A DNA stretch of 64,000 nucleotides from Hirundichthys speculiger (GCA_018398805.1 JAGFBZ010000688.1:186001-250000), one strand, 5' to 3'. Shown: positions 13,238 through 25,135, counted from the first letter of the stretch. The notes: generated by a model not told the origin, from the letters alone. A program made the numbers and translations.

Positions 13238-14216
13238 GACTAAGATAAGGAGAGTGATGATGAAAATAGTGGTAACAGTTTCCTTGGTACTTGGGTAACT
13301 TACATGTGAGTGTATATGGGCACGAACACATTTATTCTTTACACCCCTCCCCCAATACCCCCCCTCTACTGTCAAAACAATCAATCAAAGATGTTTACAT
13401 CAATCCTTCATATACAGGTTTATAGCTTGGTAGAAGGTGTTCATCCAGTTTTTTGTTAGTAGTATCTGCTTCTTACATATCATCCTCTGAGTTTGTTCGC
13501 TGTCACAACACAATCCACTACACAATCCACTACACAACACCCCTCACACTTCACAACCCAGCACACACCACACCCTCACTGCCGTGTCTCTTTAAGTGTC
13601 TTGTCTTTAAATGTTTCACTGCTGGAGTTTTTTTGGTCCTCTCTGACTAAATTAGGATTTAAGATGTTAATAAAGACGTTAGAATTTACTGCCAGAGAGG
13701 AATGGTGAAGGACACATTCACCATTCACAGTCCCACAAAAAAAAGTCTGCTATAAGATTAAATTGCATATACATACTAGATGGTTTTGCTAGACAATGGC
13801 ACTAACCATGAATGTAAATGCAGACACGAAAAAAAAAAAAAAATGCAAACGGAGCAGCAGCGGAGCTGCCAGGACGACGAAGTCGAAACGGAAAACTTAA
13901 GTAGGGTGTTATGGATGCTATTGAAGTCACCTTGGATTCAGGGTTTCTTTCTTCCTCTCGAAAATCGGCACGATCCACTTTTAGATTCAGATCTGGAAAC
14001 GGAGCCAGAAGATGCGAAATGCCCACGCCTTTATTAGAGCGGGCCGCTTCGCCCTTCAGAAAGACGCGATAACATCTTATCTGCTGCTCAGAGTGTGTTG
14101 TGAGGCAGGAAAGGCTTCAGAGGCATCGAAACTGTGATTTCCTTGACCAGCGCTCACAGGATATTAATTCTCTCCCGACACTTCAATTAGCCAGATTTGT
14201 TTGTGGCCTAATCCTA
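13238..14216. other. No recognisable feature
   Basis: Low-complexity CACTACACAA words at 13510-13580 and an A run near 13830. Short frames only. Confidence 0.5.
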
Positions 14217-14600
14217 TCCCTAACCCTATCTCTAACCCCAACCCCTAACTCTAACTCTAACCCTAACCCCTAACCCTAACCCCTAATTCTAACCATAACC
14301 CCTAACTCTAACCCCTAACCCTAACTCTAACCTTAACCCCTAACTCTAACTCTAACCCCTAACCCTAACCCCTAATTCTAACCATAACCCCTAACTCTAA
14401 CCCCTAACCCTAACTCTAACCTTAACCCCTAACTCTAACCCTAACCCCTAACCCTAACCCTAACCCTAACCCTAACCCCTAACTCTAACCCTAACCCCTA
14501 ACTCTAACCCTAACCCTAACCCTAACCCGTAACCCTAACCCTAACCCCTAACCCTAACTCTAACCCCTAACCCCAGCCCCTAACTCTAACCCTAATCAAT
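14217..14600. repeat. Interstitial telomere-type repeat, CCCTAA sense
   Basis: About 380 bp of CCCTAA mixed with variants CCCCTAA, CTCTAA and ATTCTAA. Longer sub-blocks recur, for example the phrase containing CTAATTCTAACCATAACC at about 14283 and 14372. The variant load suggests an old, internally amplified array and not an active telomere. Confidence 0.95.
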
Positions 14601-14711
14601 AAGTTTGGACCCAGCCAGCCCATCAGTCATATCTCTGCCCTCGTATGAATAAAAGTGCTCTTCCTTCTTTGCAGGAAGAGCACCTGTGCGGGACACGGGG
14701 GTTTTGAAGGG

Positions 14712-14991
14712 AGCTTAGAATATCGATACCAGTGGCTGAAATATCGATACTCCCTGGGGAAATAAAATACCGATATATATCGCAGAATCGATAAAATCGC
14801 CCAGCCCTAATCGTGATATTGCGATAATATCAAATTTTGACCCAAGTATCATGATACATATCGTGTTGTGAGGTCCTTGCCAAAACTCACCCCTACTTAG
14901 AATATCGATATCCGCGGCTGAAAAATCGATACTCTCTGGGGAAATAAAATATCGATATATATTGCAGAATCGATAAAATCGCTCAGCTCTA
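14712..14991. mobile_element. Composite of two N3 end fragments around an N4 end fragment
   Basis: 14712-14809 is an N3 terminus (ends GCCCAGCCCTA); 14810-14895 is an N4 terminus (GGTCCTTGCCAAAACTCACC, then CCTA); 14896-14991 is a second N3 terminus (ends GCTCAGCTCTA). Both N3 pieces start at the same CTTAGAATATCGAT point. Minus-strand frames through it only reflect the repeat. Confidence 0.8.
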
Positions 14992-16207
14992 ATAACAGCC
15001 ACTTATATAATCCGAACAGGTTGTTCTTCTCAGAAGATGCATGTTGGTGGCACCCAAATACATACTTGTAACAGGCTTTTAACCAGAGCGTCTTGTGGAC
15101 GCGCTCCTTCAAAAGCAAACAGAGTCCTTAAACTCTGAACTTCAGCGGCAGGGCTGCGTGCATTTATACGCGTGGATGGCGTCTCAAAGCGTCAGATGAG
15201 CGGCAGAAAAACAGGGATCAAAGTTGAGGAACCAGACCAGATCTGCCGGCCTCTCCATCATCTATAACAGTGCTTGGGAATCCCTGACTCTCTCCATAAT
15301 CTGCAATATTATCAAATCCCAAGTGTTTCAGAGAGTGATAAATCTATGCATCACTGACGGGGGTCGTATCACAGTCATGCATTGTGTTGCTTTGGGACAA
15401 AAAAACCTCATCAAGCTCTGGTGTTGGCTGAAGGAGAAGGGAATGAGTCAGTGGCATCAGTGGAATGTCAACTCCTCTGCAGTGGGAAAGCGAGCTGGCT
15501 TTCTGGGCCCTCCAGTGTTTCTCAGAGCGATCTCTTTAAGCGGACGCCAGCTTCAATGAGCGTCTCACAGAGCGAGCGCCGACTCCCGGGAGATGAGGGC
15601 GCCCGGTGCCCTGGAAAACCCCAGCGCTCCAAACCGGCCGTTCCTCCGGAGAAAGTGACGTAATCCCTGAAAATCTCTCAACCGTCTCTTGTTTGGCAGT
15701 TTACAGGGGTAGGTGGGAAGCCGGGGGGGGGGCTCCACGGAGGAGAAAAAAAGTAGATAAATGAAATAAAGGGCTGACGGGGAGTTAAATAAAGCCACTG
15801 GGTTTAATCAGTTTTAAAAAACACGGGCAGAGCTGCGGCTCAAATAACAAAAGTAGGTTTTTACGTGCATATTGTTCGCAGCTACACAAGCAGTGTCCTT
15901 GGCCGACCAGATGTTGATGCTAAACTGTGATTTTCCAACACAAAAATTCAAGAAAAACTGTAACTTCATCAGTGAGGTGCATTGTCCTGTTTCTCTTTAC
16001 GGACTTCCTGTGTTTGCGTTGACGTTCATCTACGGGAACGCTTCATTGAACTTGAGCAGCGTTACTAAAAAGGACTAACGACATTATCGCTGTTTTTTTT
16101 TCCCCCAACCGTCCACACAATAAACTCTGTGTTGCTCTTTCCAGATGTTTTGAGAGCCTTTCTGCTGTTGCTGGTGACTGCGCTGAGACAGACACTTCCA
16201 ATCTCCT
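14992..16207. other. No recognisable feature
   Basis: Mixed sequence with a G run at 15723-15731. Frames at 15224-15559 and 15382-15663 have no known domain. Confidence 0.5.
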
Positions 16208-16215
16208 CAGGAAAC

Positions 16216-16516
16216 TAAGGATGCATGATAACTGTTTTTTAAAACCGATACCGATAACTTTCAGCTCTTAAAGGCCGATACCGATAACACACACACATAT
16301 ACCTAAGATCATTACATCAATACTATGAACAAAACCAAAAACAGTCTGGACTCTTTAAATGAACAGATATTTATTTTTTCCAATGAAAAACTATTGTCAA
16401 GCCTCTCAAACATTTATCGGGGCTATTTGTCATGATATCGGAGTTATCGAGATGACGTCATAATTCCCTGTTATCGGCCCGATAGTTATCGGGTCAGTAA
16501 TTATTGTGCATCCCTA
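16216..16516 (-). mobile_element. hAT-N1 copy 3, internally deleted (301 bp)
   Basis: Both ends are kept (TAAGGATGCATGATAACT and ATTGTGCATCCCTA), and the 8-bp duplication CAGGAAAC is perfect (16208-16215 and 16517-16524). The interior is deleted between the CAAGCCTCTCAAACATTT region and TATCGGGGCTATTTGTC. Confidence 0.93.
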
Positions 16517-16524
16517 CAGGAAAC

Positions 16525-17544
16525 TGTGACAAAAGAGGAGTCATATAAACCCGACGCTACACCCGCTTCCTCAGCGTTGCCAGGCTTACGCTTTTACTAG
16601 CTTTTAGTGGCTCAACGTTGACTTTCAGGGTGTCTGTCATTTTTAAGAGATGCACAACTGTAAAAGCAGTAAATAAAATGACTTTCTCGTACATCTGCGA
16701 GCGCAGACCGAACCGGCGTCTAACCTCGCGGTGGTGTCCTTTAACCTTTAACCTGTGACCTTTAATTCCAGCTTCAATACTATTTGATTCATACCGCGTT
16801 TCTAAAAAATCTGCAATTAAAAAAAATGTAAGTGGAAAAAAAAATCTAGTTTGTGCTGCCTCAATTGGGGAAACCAGAGGACTGCGAAATTGGTGTCCGC
16901 TATGTGGCAGCACCGGTCAAAACCTGTCGTTGCTTCTGTATTTGGGGCTCTTCCCTGTCACGTAAACCTCCAGTTTTGAAGCGACGACGCAAACTCCCAC
17001 CGACTTGGAAGGCAACAATTTAGCGCGAACATAAGGACAAACAGGGCAGAATATCGACGTGCTGAACCTCACGAGAAATGTTCCCGTCGATTCACCAACC
17101 AACAGACCGACACTGACTTCAGAGACGAGAGGTGGTCCTGCCGAGTCCGACTGGAACAACTGGAGTCCCGCCCCCTTCCAGGCGATAGTCTGGTTGCCCC
17201 TTTTGTGTGTGGCATCGATTCAACGCATCGTTCAACACAAGTAAAACATGTTTTACCTGTATTTAGTAACTTTTTGTTTAGTCAACATATTTTTTTTAGA
17301 CCCCGTGTGCTCTCTCTATAAACTAGGGCTACGGCGCACCACCCGTGGACATCATACTAAAGCAAACTAGCCAGCTCAAGATCTTGAATCTCCTGATGGA
17401 TGCACAGATCCAGAGACTTTGGTGGTCCCAAAGCCCAATTCCAGTAAGTAAACCCCAGCATTGCCAGTGAGCCGGCGTGTCAAACTGGTATGAAAGCAGT
17501 CGCCACCAAAGCTGGGAACAAGTTCATCTAAAATACAACCACGC
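16525..17544. other. No recognisable feature
   Basis: Frames at 16557-16913 and 16917-17159 (minus) show no domain I know. Confidence 0.5.
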
Positions 17545-18164
17545 TAGGCATGCACATTTTGGATTTTTTTCATGACCGTTAACCGACTCCCTTTAACGAT
17601 TAATAACTGTTAACCGATAAGTCCGGGAGGGTTGGCTGCCGCGATGTTGCGCGCGTTGTCGTGGACGCATGCGGACACTTCCCTGTGTATACTCTCGCTG
17701 CAATGTGTCACCGTCAGCTTGTCGCAGAGATGCCGCCGTCACTTTTGATTTATACTCGCGCGGTCTCCGCTATGTTATTCCACGCCACAACGCAAGAGCA
17801 ACAATCACGAACTAGCTAAACTTACTAAACTTATCTCTTGTGTTTTTCTACTTCCTCACCGTCTCGGCCGTTTCCAGACCCAAATTCATCGCTATCTCCC
17901 TCCATGAATTACTAGAATATGTGCTGTCTTTGTAGTGTGGAGAACCAGAATCATACAGATGTGGGTACTTCCTCATTTTTTCGATGACGCACTCTTTTCT
18001 ACGCGAATGTAGAATTGACCAATCAGAGGCTTGTTGCACCTGTCGACACGCCCCCATGAGTTGATTGAATTACGTAGCTTAAAAACAAAATTGACCATTA
18101 GTGTTAATCGGTTAGAGTTAATGTTATTGGTTAACGGTTAAACGGTTAACCGTGTGCATCCCTA
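17545..18164 (-). mobile_element. hAT-N2 copy 1 (MADF-bearing element)
   Basis: The ends are TAGGCATGCACATTTTGG and CGTGTGCATCCCTA, 620 bp apart. The flanks (AACCACGC and AACTCATA) do not form a clear duplication, so the site is eroded. Subterminal GGTTAACGGTTAA words are at both ends. Confidence 0.85.
17848..18057 (-). pseudogene. MADF-domain exon of N2 copy 1, broken by a stop
   Basis: Homologous to the intact frames at 23.4 kb and 30.9 kb. It reads MGACRQVQQASDWSILHSR, then VIEKMRKYPHLYDSGSP, then SWREIAMNLGLETAETVRK. The next codon, Trp in the other copies, is a TAG stop. The splice-donor-like AGTAAGT that follows the exon in the other copies is also present here near 17838. Confidence 0.75.
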
Positions 18165-18171
18165 AACTCAT

Positions 18172-18689
18172 AGTTTTCTAAGCACGGAACGAAAACCCAG
18201 GTGGATAAAGATCCCACCTGACGCCTTCGACCAATAATCAAGTTGTAGCCATGATAGCGCCAGCTGTTGAGAAACCAGCAATCGAAGAAACACTGCAAAG
18301 GTTCAATGGACCAGATCAGTTCCCAGAAACACCTGAACGCACCTTCGTCCTTCAAAATCCTCCCAACAGGCCGAGCTGTAGATTCCACCACCACACAAAG
18401 GTGCTCTGGCAGATCCGGTGACCGCCGAGGCCATTTGAGTACAGTGAGATCATTGTTTAGTTGGGGAATCCAGATCTGTGTTGGGATTATTTGTGACTCG
18501 ATTCAAACCATCTCTGATGCTCGGTTTGTATTTCAGCGTGTCCTCTGCGTGCCTTTGATCCGGCCGCCACGTGACAGGCCAGCTGAATATTTTTGTGTCA
18601 ACCGGCAGCTGAGCAGGTGTGACCGGTAGGTGCCTGTCCAACCTCAGAAAGAGACTTGGTGTTACACCCAGAGAAGTGACAGTCCCACA
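18172..18689. other. Unassigned sequence
   Basis: A 120-codon plus frame (18267-18629) overlaps an 82-codon minus frame (18146-18394). Neither has a domain I recognise, and no splice context is evident. Confidence 0.45.
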
Positions 18690-19008
18690 GCAGGGTTAGG
18701 GTTAGGGGTTAGGGTTAGGGTTAGGGTTAGGAGTTAGGGATAGGGTTAGGGTTGGGGTTAGGGGTTAGGGTTAGGGTTAGGAGTTAGGGATAGGGTTAGG
18801 GTTAGGAGTTAGGGATAGGGTTAGGGATAGGGTTGGGGTTGGGGTTAGGGATAGGGTTAGGGTTAGGGTTAGGGTTGGGGTTGGGGGTTAGGGTTTGGGG
18901 TTAGGGTTAGGGTTAGGGTTAGGGTTAGGGTTAGGGTTAGGGATAGGGATTATTGGTTAATGTTAGGGTTAGGGTTAATGTTAGGATTAGGGTTAGGGCT
19001 AACCCTTA
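18690..19008. repeat. Interstitial telomere-type repeat, TTAGGG sense
   Basis: About 320 bp of TTAGGG with variants TTAGGGG, GATAGGG, GTTGGGG and GAGTTAGGG. Its orientation is opposite to the array at 14.2 kb. Translated frames (LGLGL runs) are artefacts. Confidence 0.95.
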
Positions 19009-19785
19009 CCCTCTGTTCTTGGAGAAAGCCGTCCTCTGGTATCTTTCCTTTATTTCTTCCCAAATTAATCAACAAATCTTTTGTTTTTTTAGTCTTCCTC
19101 TTGCGTCAGAGGTTTGATTCAGTGCTGGCAAACCCTGGCCTGTTCTATATTTGTAGTGGAGACATTTAACGATTAATAAATCTAAATTAATTCAGCGATA
19201 TCAGATATTCTTAAACAGATCCTTTTAATTCTGGATAACCAGCGCTAGTTGGTCTTCAGCCAGATTCCTTTCAAACATTTCTAACAGCACCTGGTAAAAA
19301 GGCTAGAACTTCACATAAAAACCATTTTTCCATTACTTTAAACTTAAATGTGATGCATCCGGAGACGGGAGGATATTTCATCACAGGTTAGAGCATCTTC
19401 CTCGCCGTGACTGCTCCGTGCCCGATAACGACAAGAGACGACAGCTTAACGAGCCCGTTAAAACGGTCCGGCGGAGCTTCTAAATCAGGAAACGGTAAAC
19501 AAACCCCCCCTGTCGCCACGGAGACAAGCTCAGCAGCTCTGATTTTTTTTTTTCCCCCTACCTGCTGTTCTCTCTACGCTCCGCCAGCATTTCAGCTCAT
19601 CGGCACCAGAGGAGGCAAAAAAATAAGAAATAAAAAATATTCCACCGTGACCACCAGAACCAGGCTGCTGCTCTTCCCCTCAGAACTGCGGCTGTGGACG
19701 AGGACGGCGACGGTGTCATCCCTTCCCCTCAGGCAGGGACCGTCTGCGTTGGCAGTGCCAGTGGCTTTGTTCATCCAGCCAGCAT

Positions 19786-19826
<41 letters not shown>

Positions 19827-20250
19827 TCTGCCGGGACTGGCACAGCTGATACCCCTGACACCGGGTGGGGTGCACAGGGCTTTAGAGGGAGAGGAAGCGG
19901 GGGGGGGAGGAGGGGCGGCCACACATTAACACAGAGAGGAACGTACCATTCTCGCGAGAGAGAGGGGGAGCTACGACTCGCGATCGTTAAAAATTAAAAG
20001 CGTGGGGCGTCCTGGTTCAGCGAGTTCACGTTAACTCTGCATTACAACTTAGTTTCAGCGGCACACACATAAGCCAAGAGACAATTGAAATATAAATGAT
20101 GCATCTTCTTTTCTTTTTCTTTTTTTTTTGCAGAACATTGGATAATGCATCAGGATTTCTTGGTAATCTAATTTGGAGCTTTTTGTAATGTTTATGAAAG
20201 CACTGGAAGTAAAATGGGCTTTGATAATTCACTCAACAATGATAGAAGAG
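19009..20250. other. Unassigned sequence with a GT repeat
   Basis: Contains (GT)n at 19788-19824 and a G run at 19897-19905. The 196-codon frame at 19407-19997 crosses the GT repeat and has no recognised domain. Confidence 0.5.
19788..19824. repeat. (GT)n microsatellite
   Basis: Pure GT dinucleotide repeat. Confidence 0.95.
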
Positions 20251-20253
20251 AAG

Positions 20254-20330
20254 TAGGGATGGGTATCATTTAAACTGGTACCTGCTTTCCCGAACCGGTT
20301 CCTGAACTATACTTACAAAAAGAAGTTATT
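20254..20330. mobile_element. Possible hAT end fragment (TAGGGATGGGTATC)
   Basis: TAGGGATGGGTATCATTTAA followed by ACTGGTACC and GAACCGGTTCC words, the look of a fish hAT terminus. No matching right end was found. Confidence 0.4.
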
Positions 20331-20416
20331 CTGGAAAATAATATTAGAAACATTGCACTTTTTTAAGCAGTTTGTGGTTTAATTTCAGTTATGTTTAATA
20401 TCATACCATCATGCTT

Positions 20417-21368
20417 TAGGGGGGTGCACGATAACTATCGGGCTGATAACAGGAAATTATGACATCATTCCTATAACTCTGATATCACGACAAATAGTCC
20501 CGATAACATTTATATTTTTGTCAACACAGCAGTGCCTCGCTCCCTCTGAGCCTTGAATGACCAGTAGTGAATGTTATGTTCAAGTGACGTCAGCATAATC
20601 AGAAAAACAATTTCTCAATAAGGAAAATCAAGAATACCCCTTTATGCCAGAAAACAACCCGTTAACTCGGTCATAATTTTGGTAGCTGCGGACTTGAATT
20701 GATATTTGCAATATAAGGCCGAAAGAACGATTAGCAAACGAGGGAACGGAGGAATTTACGTTACACCTTGAATGCAGCATTGCGGAACAGTGCGCTGAAA
20801 AAAAAAATACATGACGGCGAAGGAGGGAAAATAGCACAAGCTTTAATACATCAAACCCAATCAGCCACCTGAAACATAACCATCGCTTCCATGGAGTTTT
20901 GAAATCATGCTAATGTGAGCTAACGTGAGCTAACATGAGCAGGCCAGGAGCAGGTCTCCCCTCCCCTCTCCTCACCATTATCTCTCTCATCTAAAGCTTC
21001 CATGAGATTTTAAAAAAAAACAAAAACTACCAAACATCATTTACTTTAATTAAAGGTATTCATTTGAATAGAACCACAAGCCAAAATCCTTTAAATGTAA
21101 CTTTTTGTTACTATGGAGTGAACTTTTTCAGTTTATTCACACAGACAAATAGGTTTGTTTGATAGCTTTACGAAAATGTTTGAGAGGCTTGCCAGTAGTT
21201 TTTCATTGGAAAAAATAAATATCTGTTCATTTAAAGATTCAAAACTGTTTTTGGTTTTGCTCATAGTATTGATGTAATGATCTTAGGTATATGTGTGTGT
21301 TATCGGTATCGGCCTGAAAGTTTCGGTTGTCGGTATCGGTTCTGAAAAACAGTTATCGTGCATCCCTA
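20417..21368 (+). mobile_element. hAT-N1 copy 4
   Basis: The ends are TAGGGGGGTGCACGATAACT and GTTATCGTGCATCCCTA, with an 8-bp duplication ATCATGCT (20408-20415 and 21369-21376). One extra T sits between the left duplication and the terminus. It has small internal deletions relative to copies 2 and 7. Confidence 0.92.
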
Positions 21369-21376
21369 ATCATGCT

Positions 21377-22479
21377 CTTACTATAAATAATGATATTGAA
21401 CATTCTTAGAGTAAAGCAGTAGAGTAAAAACCTAAACCGGACAAGCTACGCCAGGCCCCGACGCCCACCTCTATCCAAATCCAACCACGTTTCACTTCGA
21501 CCACGACAAATGTGAGCGCTGCAGTGGTATAGTTTAGTGTCTGTAAAAATTACTTAACACTCAACGTTTATCAGCGTCATTTTACACAAGACATACTTTA
21601 TAAAGGAAAAAACAAAAGGAAGCTCAGCACTCCTGGCTGCAGCGCTGCAAATGAGAACCAGCGCCATCATCATTTTCTCTACTGTTACGTGTCTATGAGT
21701 GAAAAGCGCTACATAAATTTGATGCATTATTATTACTACTACTATCTAGCAACTGGTGGTGTAATTACAGCACAACGCAAACCACGATGCTCAAGTATGA
21801 ACGCCAAAGAGAGGTCCATGTGTGTACGGGCACATCTACTGTGCAGAAGCATCAATCGGCCTTCATGTTTGACTTTTCAAATGGAGCCAAATTTCATTGT
21901 CACGTGCCTAAGTTCTCTTTGTAAAAGAATTTAAAAAAAACCACCCTCATCTTTCGACTGAAAACATAAACCACAGTCCCATCCTTCCGCCACGTCAACA
22001 AGAAAATTCACAGTAACCACATGTAAGCACTCGCGTTTGAGGTTGTCAAGAAGTCAACAGTGATTATCACTCAGTGACAACAAGAGTGCACTTTATGAAA
22101 ATCCTCCAGTGAAACTATGGTGATGAAATACTCCCACCCATGCAGTAAACAACAGGCTTTTGAATCAAGACGCTGTTTTAAAACTCTCACAGCGCCATGA
22201 ATAAACGGCAGTGATTTCCCATGATAAATAATTACAGGAAAGAAGTGCCATTATTCTGCGTGCGTTTTACTAAAACCTGCCGATGACTGACTTCCTGTTG
22301 CAGTCAGCACTTTTGCTTCCTATTAGGCAACTAAAAATAAAACAGACTGATTCTTAACACGCCTGGGCGCTGCAGTTTTGATGGACATTTACTCAAAAAG
22401 AGGGGGGTGGCGTGGATTAACGCGCACTCGGTGGACCTGTGAACAGAGGAAAATGAGAGGAGAGATTTTTTTTCTAAAA
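21377..22479. other. Unassigned, with pieces of a dispersed repeat
   Basis: 21430-21660 shares the phrases AAGCTACGCCAG, ATCCAAATCCAACCACG and AAAGGAAGCTCAGCACT with 29.9-30.6 kb and 49.84-49.9 kb, so a mid-repetitive element is present whose ends I cannot place here. Nothing else recognised. Confidence 0.5.
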
Positions 22480-23295
22480 GTTTAAAGTAGGGATGAATGA
22501 TAACTGTTTTTTAAAACCGATGCCGATAACCGATAACTTTCAGCTCCTAAACGCCGATACCGATAACTGACACATATACTCACACACATATACCTAAGAT
22601 CATTACACCAATACTATGAACAAACTCAAAAATAGTTTGGACTCTTTAAATGAACAGATAATTATTTTTTCTATTGATAAACTATTGCAAGCCACTCAAA
22701 CATTTTCTTAAAGCTATCAAACAAACCTATTTGATATCTCACATTAACATAAATAAGGTGACTTGTGGTTCCATTTAAATTAATACCTTTAATTAAAGTA
22801 AATGAGGTTCAGTGATTTTTTTGTTTTTTTTTATCTCATGGAAACTTTAGATGAGAGACATGAGGGAGAGGAGAGGAGGGCTGCTGCTGGCTTGCGCACA
22901 TTAGCATTAGCTCGGGTTAGCGCGATTTCAAAACTCCATGGAAGCGAATTGTTATGTTGTAGGTGGCTGATCAGGTTTTACGTATTAAAGCTTGTGCTTC
23001 CCTCCTCGTAGAATTCACTCGGAGGATTCGTCACAAATAACCACCAAACTATCTTCTTCTGAAACTTAACATGAAGCTCCATGCCATCACCGTCCATGTT
23101 TGTTGTGATCAGCGCTGTGCTGCGTGCTGCATTCAAGGTGTAACGTAAATTCCAACGTTCCCTCTTTTGCTAGTCGTTCTTTCAGCCTTTTCTATTTTTT
23201 TTTCTTTTTTATGTGTAACATGAGGGGAAATACTGCGAATATCGATTCAAATTAGCAACTACTAAAATTATGACCGTTTTTCTGATTATGCCTAC

Positions 23296-23914
23296 TAGGG
23301 ATGCACATGGTTAACCGTTAACTGTTTACTGATAACTGTAACTCTAACCGATTAATACTAACGGTCAATTTTGTTTTTAAGCTATGTAATTCAATCAACT
23401 CATGGGGGCGTGTCGACAGGTGCAACAGGCCTCTGATTGGTCAATTCTACATCGGCGTAGAAAAGACTGCGTCATCGAAAAAATAAGGAAGTACCCACAT
23501 CTGTACGATTCTGGTTCTCCACACTACAAAGACAGCACATATTCTAGTAATTCATGGAGGGAGATAGCGATGAATGTGGGTCTGGATACGGCCGAGACGG
23601 TGAGGAAGTGGAAAAACGCAAGGGATAAGTTTAGTAAGTTTAGCTAGTTTGTGACTGTCGCTCTTGCGTTGTGGCGTGGAATAACATAGCGGAGACCGTG
23701 CTAGTATAAATCAAAAGTGACGGCGGCATCTCTGCGACAAGCTGATGGCGACACATTGCCGTGAGAGTATACATGGGTAAGTGTCCGCATGCGTCCACGA
23801 CAACGCGCGCAACATCGCGGCAGCCAATCCTCCCGGACTTATCGGTTAAATGGTTATTAATCGTTAAACGGCGTCGGTTAACGGTCATAAAAAAATCCAA
23901 AATGTGCATCCCTA
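23296..23914 (+). mobile_element. hAT-N2 copy 2, nested in N1 copy 5
   Basis: The ends are TAGGGATGCACATGGTTAAC and ATGTGCATCCCTA, 619 bp apart. Flanks ATGCCTAC (23288-23295) and ATGCCGAT (23915-23922) each differ by one base from ATGCCGAC, the sequence N1 copy 2 keeps at the same position. Confidence 0.94.
23402..23647 (+). CDS. MADF-domain protein exon carried by hAT-N2
   Basis: An 81-codon frame beginning MGACRQVQQASDWSILHRRR. Residues about 23-78 fit the MADF (Myb/SANT-like) DNA-binding fold: VIEKIRKYPHLYDSG, KDSTYSSNSWREIA, then LDTAETVRKWKNARDKF. Conserved aromatics and the WREIA...VRKWKN signature are intact. The frame closes soon after TTTAGTAAGT, a good splice donor, so the protein probably continued into later exons in a longer parent element. 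MADF proteins bind DNA; in a transposon this could be a domain acquired by the transposase or a helper protein. Those roles are inference; the fold assignment is strong. It lies wholly inside a transposon and is not a host gene. Confidence 0.75.
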   Translation: MGACRQVQQASDWSILHRRRKDCVIEKIRKYPHLYDSGSPHYKDSTYSSNSWREIAMNVGLDTAETVRKWKNARDKFSKFS

Positions 23915-24086
23915 ATGCCGATGTTACTTGAACATAACATTCACTGCCGGTCATTTAAGGCTCAGAGGGAGCGAGGCACTGCCGTGTTGACAAAAAAAAC
24001 ATATGTTATCGGGGCTGTTTGTCGTGATATCTGACTTATCGGAATGATGTCATAATTTCCTGTTATCGTGCACCCCTAGTTTAAAG

Positions 24087-25029
24087 GCAACAGGAGAGCT
24101 TCAAACGACAGAAAAAAAAAAACGCTGCAAGATGAATTTTCCTGCCTGGTGCAGTAAAAGAGCAGAAAAGCAGCGTATATTAGCATTCAGGCAGACGTAC
24201 GCTGAGATCTGCGCTGGCCGTTCCCCCGAGGGCCAATTAGTAATGATCCCCTCCTGGTTTACGAGCGCATGCTGCTTCTCCTCAAGACACACAGAAACTG
24301 GTCAACTCTGCTGTCTGACAGTCACACGCCACCACACATACAAAGCACATGCTGCTTCCTCCTCCTCCTCCTCCTCCTCCTCCTCCTCTGCCGCGAGGCC
24401 CTTTGTGAGGCCTGAGAGCGCTCGCTATGCACCCCCCCACCCTCAGACGCGAATCGGGGGCTGACCTTGAGCTGCGCTGCTCACAAGATCTGACCGTGGC
24501 CGCCCAGTAACGCCTAATCGATTACGAGACTCGCAGAGAGCAGATTTCAAAGCACTTAACCGCACGGAGGAACTTAAAAAAAAAAAAAAAAAAGGATAAA
24601 AGTGTAATCTCGGACGGTAATCGTTGTGTAAGACTGGTCTGTGCTGAATAAAGCGTCGCTTACAGCCTGTTTTATGTGAACTTCTGCTTTTACAGGATGC
24701 TTGGATTTATCCCAAGGGCCAATAGTCTTCCTAACGTTCTCAGACAAAGTTCTCTCCAGCTTCTGTGTGATTATGATTTAAAGGAGACATAATATGGCCT
24801 TTCACATTTACGTCATCTCCTGAGGTCCTGAGGAAATGTCAGTTACAGGTGTTAAACAGATACAACAGCACCAAACTACAGCTGTGCAAACGGCAGGTTG
24901 GTTTAAAGGGGCGGAGTCTCCCGCCAGATCTGTGATGTCACAGAGCGTTGCCAAATCTGAACCGCTCACTGAAAGCCACATTTTCAGATCTAGGTAGCTC
25001 CAAATGAGGTTGTGTTATGTAGTCTCTGC
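24087..25029. other. Unassigned sequence with (CCT)n
   Basis: Trinucleotide CCT repeat at 24358-24388 and an A run at 24577-24593. No gene recognised. Confidence 0.5.
24358..24388. repeat. (CCT)n microsatellite
   Basis: About ten CCT units. Translates as a serine run in one frame. Confidence 0.95.
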
Positions 25030-25135
25030 TAGGGCTGTAGCGATACACTAATATCGCAATACGATACAATTCTCGATATTCAGTTCTTGATACGATATAT
25101 ATCGATATTCATCTTGCAATACATTTAGTCTGGAC
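25030..25135 (+). mobile_element. hAT-N3 solitary left end
   Basis: TAGGGCTGTAGCGATACACT and the following ATATCGATATTCATCTTGCA match the left end of the N3 copy at 33.8 kb. No right end follows, so this is a truncated copy. Confidence 0.7.

Larger units (their letters stand above)
22488..24078 (-). mobile_element. hAT-N1 copy 5 (with nested N2 copy 2)
   Basis: The ends are TAGGGATGAATGATAACT and TTATCGTGCACCCCTA, with a perfect 8-bp duplication GTTTAAAG (22480-22487 and 24079-24086). Its own sequence is about 0.97 kb once the nested N2 element is removed. Confidence 0.94.

Noticed and set aside
14715..15002. 95-codon minus frame with repeated FIDSAIYIGIL words
   Set aside because: Translation of duplicated hAT end fragments, not a protein.
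18960..19169. LGLGLMLGLGL frame
   Set aside because: Translation of TTAGGG-type repeat.
19407..19997. 196-codon frame as a gene
   Set aside because: Crosses a (GT)n microsatellite giving a VCVCV run; no domain and no splice or codon support.
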